Source of the DNA: Parapristionchus giblindavisi
Lineage: Eukaryota > Nematoda > Chromadorea > Rhabditida > Diplogasteridae
NCBI GenBank assembly: GCA_943737045.1
Contig: CALSFV010000270.1
Coordinates: forward strand, 62,001-126,000
Reading direction: 5' to 3'
DNA: 64,000 nt
Shown here: positions 46,898 through 57,733 of the stretch, piece after piece
Numbering within the stretch: position 1 is the stretch's first letter
Layout of the letters: each line of letters opens with the position of its first letter
The notes under the pieces: model-generated
The model's database searches: none
Seen by the model: only the letters and a program-made list of their open reading frames with translations
Told to the model about the DNA's origin: nothing
Made by a program: the position numbers and the translations under genes

Positions 46898-49109
46898 AAT
46901 TGGGCTAGTCTTTCAATAACATTTTTGTCAGTGTTAACTTATTTCGTACTATGAGTTTTAGGTCGCTCCTCCATCCCGATCCAAGCCCTTCCGCCATTTG
47001 ATCGAGTCCTTCACTACAAACACGCTGGACGACGAAAGGTGAATTTATGTTTCGTCACTTCTCTCTAAGGAACTCTCTTTTCTTCTCTTGGTTCCAGGAT
47101 TGGATCGTCCACTGTGAAAATATCCCATCATTTCCTCTTTATGCGACTGTACTATGTGCTAATTGCTTATTGAATATTTTTTATTTAAATTTTCAAACAA
47201 AATATTTAATGTTTGTTTAATTGAACAGGACAATCGTGATGCACCATATATTTTGCGGTTTGCTTTAAAATGTAATGGCATTTCTTGCAGTGAGAGCATA
47301 GCGGCGAAACAGACTGAGATTCGTAAGCTTCTTGATGACCTCGAGGCTCATGATCGAGTGAACTCTGATAATAACTACCAAGATATCGTCACGGATATCG
47401 CTAATGTGAGTTCTGAATATTAATATTAATAAATTTCTTCATTTACATTAGTTAGTTTTACCTGTAATGTGTAAGCAACTCTTTATTTGTCACAAATGCT
47501 AACTAGGATTCTAAAATATTAGGCTGAGTTGAAAGTTTTGCGCGATTTGGACGCCAAAGTTCACTCGAATTTTTCTCACACACTTGTTACTCCCAGACGA
47601 CCCATTTATTAATACTAATCAATAGCTACCGTAACCCCCATTCGTTGTAGGATATCCGTCTGGCGACCGCCCGAAGGAAGGAACGGACAGCGCAAAGGAA
47701 GAGCTTGGACGAGTCTGAGAACAGGTTATCGATTGATTGTCATTATCAAATAGTCCTGGAATCAATCAATCAATCAATAATTTAGGCTTCGCAAGCAACG
47801 TGACGATCTCAAAGCACGTCTGGATCAATATGAGGTTTATTTGGATACGTGTCTCGAGAATCTCAGCAAGACTACTAGGTACCGTAATCTCTGGATTATT
47901 GATTATTTAATATTCGATAATGTATAATATTTTTTAAACTGCATTTTTATGCTAATCTATAAATTAGCATTGAATTTTTTATTTATCTCCAGGCGAATTT
48001 CGATCCTCGGAACGACGGAGAAAGCGGGCAAGATCTCTAAGGCTCGAACTTCTGCAGGTGTGTCCTTTTTTTAATAAATTTTCGTGGCCGTTCCATAAAT
48101 AATTGGGATGTTTGCCATATCAAAGGAAAATTAGCCATTATTTCTATTATTTAAAAAAATAAATGAAACTATGAATTGAAGAAGTAAATTCACTGCGTTG
48201 ATTATAGTCGAATTATCTAGTAACGATCATCAAAAGCGATAGTGAATTGGCAGAATACTAAAGAACTATTTCTAGAAGCCACGCGCACGTCTCATCGTTC
48301 GACAGTTGAGAAGCTCTTCCGCAAGGGCGTTCTTGTCGACAACCGCATCGCAGGAGCGGATAACGCGCGGAAGTAAGTCAAGTAATGAAAGAATGGTTTT
48401 TAAAAAAATAGGTTGTGCTAGAATGAAAACTAGTTATAGACTTATTATCTAGAGATAAATCGAATGTTAAATGCGTGGAAAATTTGATCGTCGCGTCGTA
48501 GCGTGAAACAATGAGGGCTTCGACGTCGGTGTTTATAGTATTTTGGATTCCAAGTGGAAGTGCATAAGGGTACTGCAAGAATTTACCTTAACCATTGATC
48601 AATACTTTACGGCTGCCGCAACTTTCTACAGTAACCAGATTTTTCCTCAGTGTTTTCCACTTGGGGATTCATAGCCAAAAGTTGCCAAAGCCTAATTGCG
48701 AAATCATTCCCTCTATAAATGAGATATAAATTAGATAATTCAGGTCCGCCAAGTGGATCGTCGAGTTCATTCGATCCGATAAGAAGGGCGTCTTCGAGTT
48801 GCGCGTCCTAGACGGAAAGGAACCCCTCGGCGAGTATACTGTAGACTTCCAGGTGAGACTAAAATCAGTTTGAAATTTGGTCTGTGTTAGCTTTATTTTA
48901 ACAAAGTTCGATGAGTTATGGTGAAATTACTGTTAACCATAGAATACAAAATCAATAAATCATGGAGTACTGTATATTTCCTTGCAGGACCTCCTATCTG
49001 CGCAACATCGTAACGAGCGAGAGTACAATGTGAAGAATTCGCTCGTATTTTCCATCAATGATTTGGTCGTTCATATCAACAAGAAATTCTACGGCAATTA
49101 ATATTGATT

Positions 49110-49471
49110 TATTTATTTTATTTATTTATTTGATACACCCGTGACAGGTGCGACAGCAAATACAGAAACGTTAAGAGAAATAATAAGAATGATAGAAAGG
49201 ACTTGGGGAAGGTGACAGGGGTTATATATCGATAGCTATCAGATTTCCGGTGTTCCAGTAGGAGTGAGGTGGACGAGGCCTCAGAACGGGAAGAGGACCG
49301 TTCAGATCCATATAACTGGTTGGATCAGAATGGAAACACCGGGATAGATAACTAAAGATTGGGTACTTCGACTTGTAGGGTCTGGGGGAGTTGTGGATGG
49401 CGAAATAGGTGGAATTTAATAGACTGAATTGACTTTAATAGACTGAATTGACTTTAATAGACTGAATTGAC
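49110..49471 (-). mobile_element. 5'-truncated LINE- or SINE-like insertion after copy 5 stop
   Basis: Read on the minus strand, the element ends in cacgggtgtatcaaataaat followed by AAAT-rich repeats, typical of a non-LTR retrotransposon tail. ATTGATT flanks both sides (49103-49109 and 49472-49478) as a target duplication. The other end has three copies of actttaatagactgaattg-type repeats. It splits the IQGAP 3' UTR just after the TAA. Confidence 0.7.
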
Positions 49472-49559
49472 ATTGATTCTGTCTACAATGTTGTGTACCC
49501 GGTGTACGGTAGTTCGACACTTCCTAAGCGTCGCCTTCGACTACACCATCATTTGTTTA

Positions 49560-49870
49560 CGGCCATATCGGAGTGATCTGTCTAATAATCGATTTATTCA
49601 TTAATGTTTTTTTTGTTCTTTTCCAATACCGGTGACTTCATTTCCCCGTTCGTTCCTCCTTTAGTGCACTTACAGCATAGCTCCGGCTTCATACCTACAG
49701 TAACCCTTTAGCGTATCTACCGTATCCCTTACTCCACCCAACTACCGTATCCCTTATTCCATGAAACTACCGTATCCCTTATTCCATGAAACTACCGTAT
49801 CCCTTAGCCACGTTCAGCGTCAGTCAAAATCAGATATGCACATATGCTTGCAAATATCGTGAATAAAGAT
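49560..49870 (+). repeat. IQGAP 3' UTR minisatellite and poly(A) signal (copy 5)
   Basis: About four units of ctaccgtatcccttattcca-like sequence lie at 49715-49805. AATAAA is at 49862-49867. Confidence 0.75.
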
Positions 49871-49948
49871 ATTTTAAAATATTTTTAAAATGTTGCTGTC
49901 ACTTATACAATTGAAAAAAGAATTCAATTTACCTGTCATTTTCATCTG

Positions 49949-50089
49949 TGGCCGTATGCAAGAACAGTTTTCCGGGAAAATGTGACGTCATTAGCGGAGG
50001 TGGAGGCGTTTTCCAAAAATCCTCCGCCTACGCTAATGACGTCACATTTTCCCAGAAAACGGTTTTCCCGTTGTTCTTGCATACGGCCA
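49949..50089. mobile_element. CTG-flanked palindromic MITE, spacer after copy 5
   Basis: Same position and family as 18560-18701, with CTG at 49946-49948 and 50090-50092. TGACGTCA is intact in both arms. Confidence 0.9.
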
Positions 50090-50358
50090 CTGATTGATTT
50101 TTATATTCTATAAAAAATAAAGATTTTTCTTTTTCGATTTCATACCAAAGTCCAATGATTCAGTGAAACAATCGATAAGTCACCGTAAATGATGTATTGA
50201 CAATTAATGAAAATACATTTTAAATAATTAATTTGTGAAAAAGTATATCCTACGTCATGCAGTACTCATTCGTAAGTTGATCTTTGATCTTTCTCATGCT
50301 TTTTGACTTTCTGACATAAGTTGTACTATAGTTGTTTCAAAATCAATCTCATAGCATG

Positions 50359-50379
50359 TTCTTGGCACTGTGCCAAGAA
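50359..50379. promoter_or_regulatory. Perfect 21-bp palindrome, spacer after copy 5
   Basis: Identical to 5087-5107 and 18972-18992. Confidence 0.5.
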
Positions 50380-50914
50380 ATATTCTCGTTGTCTGTTTCT
50401 CTTCTTTCGCGTCTTCTCTCACCATCTCTCTCTTCCAACGCCGTGACTGATCGTTCTTTGATCAGAGCAGAGACTGTGTAGATATGAGATAGTGCGAGGA
50501 AGTGTGAGAGCGGTCAGAGAAAGAAAGACATGATCCCTAATTGTTTACTAATCTATCCAATCGGTTCCTCTTTCCCGCCTTTTTTCACTATGCTATGTTC
50601 AAGTTATTTTGTCTTTCTTCTGCTTTGGAGTATGAGATATCTTTGAACTTTCTTTGCTCATTTGCATATCGTTGTAGTTGTCTAGTTCTTCACCATCGTT
50701 AGTCCCTTTTTAAACTCTTTGAACTTTTCCTTTTGTGTCTAGCCCTTCTAAATAATAGTTGAGTGTGGTGAACCTGTCGTGGGATCGAAAAGTTCACCTA
50801 ATCACTAATAAGATCCGTTTCGCTTAAGACTCTCTCTTTCATCTCTATTGTTTATTCTGTGATTTCGCCATTTTTGCTTGTAAAACGAGTTTAATCACTT
50901 CAAATGCATGTCAG

Positions 50915-52103
50915 ATTAGAAGACAGCGCAGTCGTGTCGTCAGGGTCGTCAATTACGAGTTGATTATATTGGTTACAGTGTCGGAGTTAAGGACATCAAC
51001 AAGAATGTCTTGTTCTCTTGGCAGTATTACCATAATGAGAAGGTATAATGTACTTTTATAACCCGTCATATTTCATTGACTTTGTTTCATTAAACTGATC
51101 GCACTCCGGATCTGATGAAGCAGTGCAAATCTTCGAGTGCAGGTCGTCAAAGGGCACCAAGGAAGTTATCACTTGAGCAAAGGTACGGTATTTGCACCAT
51201 AATTCAAGAATCATCCGTACATTGCAATAAACATCATCGTGAATAAAAATTCTCTGGCCGCGTCAACACTAGCAGCATGTTTTCGCGGAAAACCACGATA
51301 TTGTTACTAGGAGTAGGATCAATTTGGATTATCTAGCTCATTTAATCATAGTTTGAATAGGCTTCACTTTTATTTGGTAAATTGTACTTTAGTGAAATAT
51401 TGATCGATTATGAGATGAAGATATCCTTCGTACGCTCTCAGATGCTGAAATAGTCAGATGAAGTCATTGAACTATTATTCAGGATCTACATCACAGTCGT
51501 CGATGTCTGAAGACGACGCAACGTCGTTGAAGGTCAACTCAACAGGCGTCTGAAGGATGGACCACTATCATTCGAAGGTACGGTAGTTTCACCTAATCAT
51601 GTTTCATTTATATATTACATGGTTACAAATAGAGGATCAAAAAGCTCTGGCACCATTGACAAGTTTTCACAACGTTTATCAATCCGCTATATTGTTTCTC
51701 CTATCTGTATACTTTCGTTGTATGCGAGAGAGTGTTGCCAGAGCGTAGAGTTTCAAATTTTCACGGGATGTTCCTTTAAAATAGATGTCAACTATAATAA
51801 CTGAAAATTTTAGTGAAAGAGAAACCTTGTCACCAACATCTTTACCATTCAATATTGGCAAAGTCCTTGTGCCTGTACAAAATGGTGTCGATGGGGAAAA
51901 TGGTTGAATAAGTGGTATTCTATCGTTCTTCAGGGTGATCATAGCTTCGTCATCTACGCCGATGACGTCATCAGAAGGACATCTCCAGTGGATGTCTGAT
52001 GTTCAACGCTATTTTTGGAAGAGGATTTTGCTGCTTATCTCAAGCTATTGTAGTGTTCCCTCGTATTACTGCATTGATTTGATCTGTTTTTAGAAATAAT
52101 AAA
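50915..52103 (+). pseudogene. Unrecognised spacer gene-like module (spacer after copy 5)
   Basis: Block a is 50915-51042, with a frame change relative to 19531-19656. Block c is about 51483-51577 with a 1-nt deletion (gacgacgcaacg for gacgacgtcaacg). Block d starts at 51814 with a 1-nt deletion (gaaaccttgtc). AATAAA is at 52098-52103. The 1.8-kb foldback seen in spacer 2 is absent, which gives the empty site. The frame damage makes this a pseudogene of an unknown gene. Confidence 0.35.
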
Positions 52104-52149
52104 GAATTTGGGGTTGTTAATGTTGGAAATCGGTGTCCAAGCCCGCGAA

Positions 52150-52303
52150 TTAAAATAGGCGGAGTCGGTATCGCTATATAAATAAGGTTTACCTAAAATG
52201 GGCGGAGCCATGCATCGGTATATAAGAAGGGGTGCGAGTGAGTATATCTAGATCCTTTGACACATAAGATAATAGGGACCCATGGTCTAGTGGATAAGAG
52301 CTC
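52150..52303 (+). promoter_or_regulatory. Doubled GC-box/TATA module with truncated tRNA-like sequence
   Basis: Two TATA elements (tatataaata, tatataagaa) and ggcggag boxes precede gggacccatggtctagtgg. The tRNA-like sequence breaks off after gataagagctc at about 52303 and joins cctgcgttaacg, deleting the B-box and about 110 bp. Confidence 0.45.
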
Positions 52304-53779
52304 CCTGCGTTAACGTCAAGTGAGTGAGAGAGGTCCCATAGAATGACTGTCCATCGTGAACTAACTTTTTTTCATGAACGCTGTTTCAATGAGTTTCACA
52401 TCAAGTAGGGACGACCACGATGAGTTCAAAAATCGTAATATTCTTCTTGCCGCTTTTCATCCAACGCGTAAACCGCGTATGCGAATATGTGTTTACTATC
52501 GTTTTCAGTGGGGAACGGCGCAATCGGCATATGAAGACAAGCAAAATGGGAATTTTTGGAATGAGTGGATTGTTAAATGGAAATATTCTATCGATCTCTC
52601 TCTGTCCTACGTGTAATCCCGGTTGGAGCCTTTCTTTCAATTTCATCATTCACTTATATTGAATGACGTTACGGATGCTCATCAATCATTCGGATATCCT
52701 AGAAGCACTCGAGTTCATGAATACACACCTCGAGCTATTTGAAATTCTCTCTCGTAGACAAATAAAGCGAGAGAGCATCGCCAGAGAGGATCCTTTCTAA
52801 TTAGCTAGGGCTAATTAATATATCAACCATTACTTTTCATACTTCATAATTGTTTACCAAACGGTGAATAAAGCCGTGTTTTAATTTCTTGTTACAATTG
52901 ATAACGGATGATGTTGGAAGGAACAATGCATATTTTTCTCATAGCGAGAAAGATATTTTAGAAGGCACCTCGAGCTAATTTAACTCAACGATAAGGCTCT
53001 CGCTTTTTATGTCAACGATACAAATTTTAATTGGATCATAAACATAGGAAGACAATTTTAATATTGGAGAACGGTTAACAAGGCACAGTCATAGTGAAAG
53101 AAATAAGTCATTCGACAAATACAAGAATATAATCGAGACTGCAAGTCTCGCTAGGTTAATTGCACTTCGATGAAACAAGCAAATGGCTAGTTTGTTCTTT
53201 CCAAATTCAGAGACAATGGTCAATAGGATAATCAAGGTCGACATTGTTCGTTCTATGATGAGAATATTTTTCATCTTTCAAAATATCCTCGGTCATATTA
53301 GCTTGATCTTTACAAAGATTTCTTCTCTCATTGACCCTCCATCATGTTGTTTCATCCCTTGAGGGACAAAAACGTTTTTCCCGTAATTTAACTGGATTGG
53401 GACTGACAAATTGAAATTGAGACTGAAAGGAAAGGACTTGACTGAAAAAATGACAAATAGACTGGATTGAGACTTGTGAGGAGAGGACATGCTGGAGTGA
53501 TCAAGGAACAATTCATGGTGCGGATTCAACCATTTCCCTCGCTCTCCGAATTTCTCAACAATTTAGAGTCAAATCTTCAACTATCTGATAGAAAATGACC
53601 TTAAGATCAACTTTATGGGGTGGGCGTTATCTTGAAACCCTCCACTCTGAGAATACTCTGGCTTTCTTTGTCTATAAGATACTGTTGCCAGTGCAGAGAA
53701 TAAAATTAGATAGCTCGGGGTGTGCCTTTAAGCACGACCTTATCACTAACACATAAATAATAAGCTTATTTGCTTCCAG
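52304..53779. other. Spacer and intron-like sequence upstream of copy 6
   Basis: The first 300 bp are the conserved block also at 6890-7160; here one plus-strand frame (52374-52616) stays open and contains FHPTRKPRMR and NFWNEWIVKWKYS. Other spacers break that frame. The rest matches 23500-24620. No gene is assigned. Confidence 0.35.
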
Positions 53780-56290
53780 AGTGTTATCGAGAGTAGCAAT
53801 GCACGCCTGCAATCAGTGAAAGAGGCCGAGGAGAGACGAGAAGCGGAGGAAAGGGCGGCTAATACGATACATAATACCTTCAAGAAGTATCTGTTGAGAA
53901 AGGACACGATTGAATTGAGTTCGTTCAGTTTACCACAGTTTTAAAAATATATAAATTTGTTGAAGTTAGAATTTGAATCTTTCGGGTACTCTACTGAAGA
54001 TTGCCATCCCCATTGAGTCTGAAAAATGATCGAACCACTGGGTCTTGCCCGTGCTAATTACCATTTTTGATTTACTAATCAACATTTCTATTAGATCATT
54101 TGAATGTTTATTAGGACCCATTATTATTGTACTTCTACATTTGTAAAATTTATATTTATTTAATTTAGATTTTATATTTATTGTGCGTATAAAATGTACT
54201 TGCATAATTGCATTGCTACTGCAGCTAAACAGAGGAAGAACTATCGATTAACTCCCCAATCTTTCCTCGTTTCCTTCCTCGCTCTCTCTGATCTACCTAC
54301 TCTCTCACCGGTGCTCTCTCTCTCTAAACATAGAAATTCATTGTGGCAGTGGTTGGCTACTCTCGTACCAAATAAACACGTGTATTTTATACGGTCAATA
54401 TTTAATAGTCATGTTTCATTGGTGATTCTATGTTTCATAGAGGCCATGTTTTCGTTAAGAAATCTTGCCGTTGTTTATTTGCAAATATTTCGAATTTTTA
54501 AATAAACAACAGTTATGTTCCTTACAGAATACTCTGAGGCGCCCTCGCTTCGTCTCGTACGCAAGTTCGTCACCTATCTGCAGGACAAGGACTACGATAT
54601 CACCGATCAGCTTGGTATCTTTCACTGATCTTTGATTTTTGATCTTTAATTTTTGATCATTTATCTTTGGTCTTTCAAGACATCAAAATGAGCAAGGCGC
54701 GTGTCACCCATCTCGTAGTCGCTAATCAACGTCTCGATCGTGATTTATCAGAGCTCGACGAAAAGATTGGACTTTTAGTCAGGAATCGAATAAATCTACA
54801 GGTTTGATCTCTGATCTTTGATCTTCTTTGCCGAGTTGATCTTTGATCTTTAGGATGTGATCGCTGACAAGAACAAGATCAACGAGGAGGCTGTGAAGCA
54901 GAATCGAGAAGAGGTTGGGTTGATAGGTTTTTATAAACAGAAAAGTGCATGTATCCTCGTTTTACCACTGGCTCTCATTTACTTGTCGTTTCGAATGATG
55001 TCGCATGTTTTTTTATGTATGAAAAATTAAATTAAATTAAAATATTATATAATAGTACTACCAAGAGTTTTATTGTAACGATATAGAATATTGTTTATGC
55101 AAGAGCTAATTCGAAACTCTGTCAATATTCCCCCGCTTTCTTCGCTAACGAGAGAGTGTGACCAGAGCGGATAGTTTCAAATTAGCTTGAAGTGTCCCTT
55201 TAAGGGTTCTCTCCGTCGTAAAGATCGTGAACAGACGGAAGCTCTGGAGCAATTGTTCTATCATCTACAGACCGATCCTGTCTATCTCGTCAATCTACTT
55301 GAAGGTTTGTAATAGTTTAATATCGATAAATTTAGTAAAAGGTCCCTCCTGCCCCTGACTCTTCTTACCCTTCTGCGCAATACGCGTATATTTAGTGAAC
55401 TTTATCAAGCATTAGAAAATTTAGAATTAATATTACATTTTGAGTTATGGTGTTGAAATTTTTCAGCCAAGAACATTGCTGAGCTTGGCAAGATCATCTC
55501 ATCAGCTGTGTCGCCCGCGACTGAGAGAAGGTTGATCGATTTGCCTTGGAATTTGAAAAAAAAACAAGATTAATATATACATTGCTTTATTCAGGGAGGA
55601 GTTCCTTATGTCTCGTCTACTGTGCGAAATGGTTACGAGAGATCTCAATGAGGTTAGTCAAACTACTACTATTACTATAAAACATCTTCATAACTTTTCC
55701 ATAGTCAAAACGACATCAAACAGGAACAAATTTCTTACAATGACTTACTTTATCATTATCACACTGTCAGATTTCTAACTCTTTTTCTCAAAAAAATTCG
55801 TATAATGCTTATGTTATCAAATATATAATCAAAATTACTATCTCAGATCTCTAAACCGGACGATCTGTCCTCATCTCGTCGTATCCCTGTGGTAGCCGCT
55901 CTTCTCAATGATTGTGTCTTCGATTCGGTGAACGATCGGCTGGAGTGCTTGTCGATGAGATGAAGTTGTTCTTTGCCACCGAGAAGAGAGTATGGTATTA
56001 ATTATTTAATTAATTTAGATTATCGATAGATTTTCATATAGTTTACCTTTTATTTGTTGGTTGGCTCCGACGTTTGTCATATTTTTTATTTATTTTCCAG
56101 TCATATATACTGGGAAAAGACGTGAGGATGACGGAATAATTTGATGTTGTTGATTTTTTGTGTTAAAGTATATGCCTCAATCGTTCCCCGATCGGCGTCT
56201 AAAGTAGCATCGAGTATTTTGTAAACCGTTGAAACAGGGAATCAACAGTGCCGTTACCGGCATTGTAAACTTGACTGTTCGAAGTCGAAT

Positions 56291-56375
56291 TGCCTTTAAA
56301 TTGTGATGAAAGGAGTCAAATAATAGTCAGCCTGCCTGTAAATTGTGATGAAAGGAGTCAAATAATAGTCAGCCT
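56291..56375. repeat. Tandem duplication of 42 bp in intron 8 of copy 6
   Basis: The phrase tgtgatgaaaggagtcaaat occurs twice, 42 bp apart. Copy 5 has it once (near 44850). Confidence 0.9.
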
Positions 56376-56405
56376 AGTTTTGTTTCATCTTTATATTCTC
56401 TTTAG

Positions 56406-56986
56406 CAGGGCTGTGCGGAAAATTGTTTTCGGAAATTTTCGGAAAATGGAAATTTTCCGAAATTATTTTTCGGGAAAATTCGGAAAATACGGAAAATTTC
56501 GGAAAAATCAAAATTTGCCTCAAAAAATATAAATTTTCGTGTTTTATTAGTTTATGCTAATTTAGCTTATTGATAGCTAGAATCATGAATGAATCATGCT
56601 TGATGTACAGGCAAAGGCGCGAAATTTTGAAAATAAAAAAGTTCGGCAATAGGTTTCGAACCCGCAACGTTGCGCTTACTAGGCAGCGCATTTAACAATA
56701 CACCCAGGGATGCACGCATGGAAGTGCTAATTTCCATTTAACCCTTGAATAGCCGATATGTTATACATTTGCATAGACATTCGAGGGCCTCCATCTTTAA
56801 ATATCACGAGTGGTATATCTCCCAAGCACCGTAATTATCAAAAAAATCGACTTTTTTTCTATTTTTCTATAAAAATTGGAAAATTTTAAAGGTTCGGAAA
56901 AAGTTTAAAAATTCGGAAAATTTTCCGATTTTTCTCGGAAAATTCGGAAAATCGGAAAAACGGAAAACGGAAAATGCACAGCCCTG
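56406..56986. mobile_element. hAT-like MITE at the exon 9 acceptor of copy 6
   Basis: The termini CAGGGCTGTGC and GCACAGCCCTG bound 581 bp. The 8-bp duplication CTCTTTAG is at 56398-56405 and 56987-56994. Copy 5 has a single CTCTTTAG before E9. Duplicating ctctttag re-created the splice acceptor on the 3' side. The interior is rich in cggaaaatt repeats in both orientations and carries a tRNA-like sequence. No transposase is present. Confidence 0.92.
56643..56720 (-). tRNA. tRNA-like sequence inside the hAT-like MITE
   Basis: The minus strand has TGGGTGTATTGTTAAATG as a loose A-box, an anticodon-like hairpin tgcgct/agcgca, and a good B-box GGTTCGAAACC. The acceptor stem is not evident. Confidence 0.45.
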
Positions 56987-57229
56987 CTCTTTAGGAACAG
57001 CAAGCCTTCGACATCTACGCCTCGATGTACGGAGGAGTGAAACTGCCCGATGCGCAGACTGCCCTCGAGGATAAGAACGTGCATGCTGTAAGAGATTGAT
57101 GTTTGATCTTTGATCTTTGATCTCTCATCATTTGATCTTTTGTCTCCAGGTGCTCGAAGAGTCAAAGGCTTTCCTCGCCGAGTGGAGAGAGATTTTCTCC
57201 GCCGTTATTATCGCCAAGCATAAGATACC

Positions 57230-57440
57230 GTACGTTGATCTTTGATCTTTTGATCTTCATCATCTTTGATCTTTGATTTTTTACTCTATAACACATTTGA
57301 TCTTTGATCTTTTGATCTGCAGCTGTTTTGATCTTTGATCTTTTGATCTATAGCACGTTTGATCTTTGATCTTTTGATCTGCAGCTGGTTTGATCTTTGA
57401 TCTTTTGATCCATATCTCGTTTGATCTTTGATCTTTGCAG
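57230..57440. repeat. GATCTTT repeat array, intron 10 of copy 6
   Basis: Expanded tttgatctttgatctttt repeats, longer than in copies 2, 3 and 5. The complementary intron 11 array is missing because the copy is truncated in E11. Confidence 0.85.
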
Positions 57441-57505
57441 GCGCTCTGTCCAATACCTCCTCGTGCACACCGCGGATGAATTGAGACAGCGTTTCCCCAA
57501 TGCAT

Positions 57506-57733
57506 ATAAATTAGACTTATCTAGCTCACTTAGTCCTAGTTTGAACAGACTTCACTTTGATTTGGCAAATTGTACGGAAGTAAAATATTGATCGATTAAG
57601 AGAGCTTTCGTCCCCTCTCAGATCAATACTGACAGGGACAAATGAAATTGTCAAGTCATCGAACTATTCTTCAGGATCTACATCACAGTCGTTGATGTCT
57701 GAAGGCGTCGTCACCATCGTTGAAGATCAGCCC
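57506..57733 (+). other. Spacer-module sequence embedded in IQGAP copy 6
   Basis: About 228 bp starting ataaattagacttatctagc match 62112-62335, including block c of the unrecognised module (gtcgttgatgtctgaaggcg). They replace the end of E11 through intron 17. This is a non-homologous junction joining two normally separate parts of the repeat unit. Confidence 0.85.

Larger units (their letters stand above)
42401..49101 (+). pseudogene. IQGAP C-terminal half, copy 5 (E1-E25 with several lesions)
   Basis: Exons: E1 3' part 42401-42516 (or 42525), E2 43124-43210, E3 43276-43343 (truncated), E4 43384-43443, E5 43735-43834, E6 43997-44072, E7 44137-44194, E8 44389-44535, E9 44910-45017, E10 45080-45159, E11 45247-45355, E12 45408-45539, E13 45910-45977, E14 46349-46438, E15 46546-46615, E16 46962-47038, E17 47229-47245 (truncated), E19 47291-47405, E20 47651-47724, E21 47786-47878, E22 47993-48057, E23 48276-48372, E24 48744-48852, E25 48988-49101. 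Lesions: E3 loses its last about 54 bases and donor. E5 has TAA at 43768-43770 (acggaa to acataa). A deletion fuses the first 17 bases of E17 to the end of intron 18, removing E18. E14 is 3 nt shorter than in copies 1-4. The protein ends in the standard KKFYGN stop. Confidence 0.85.
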
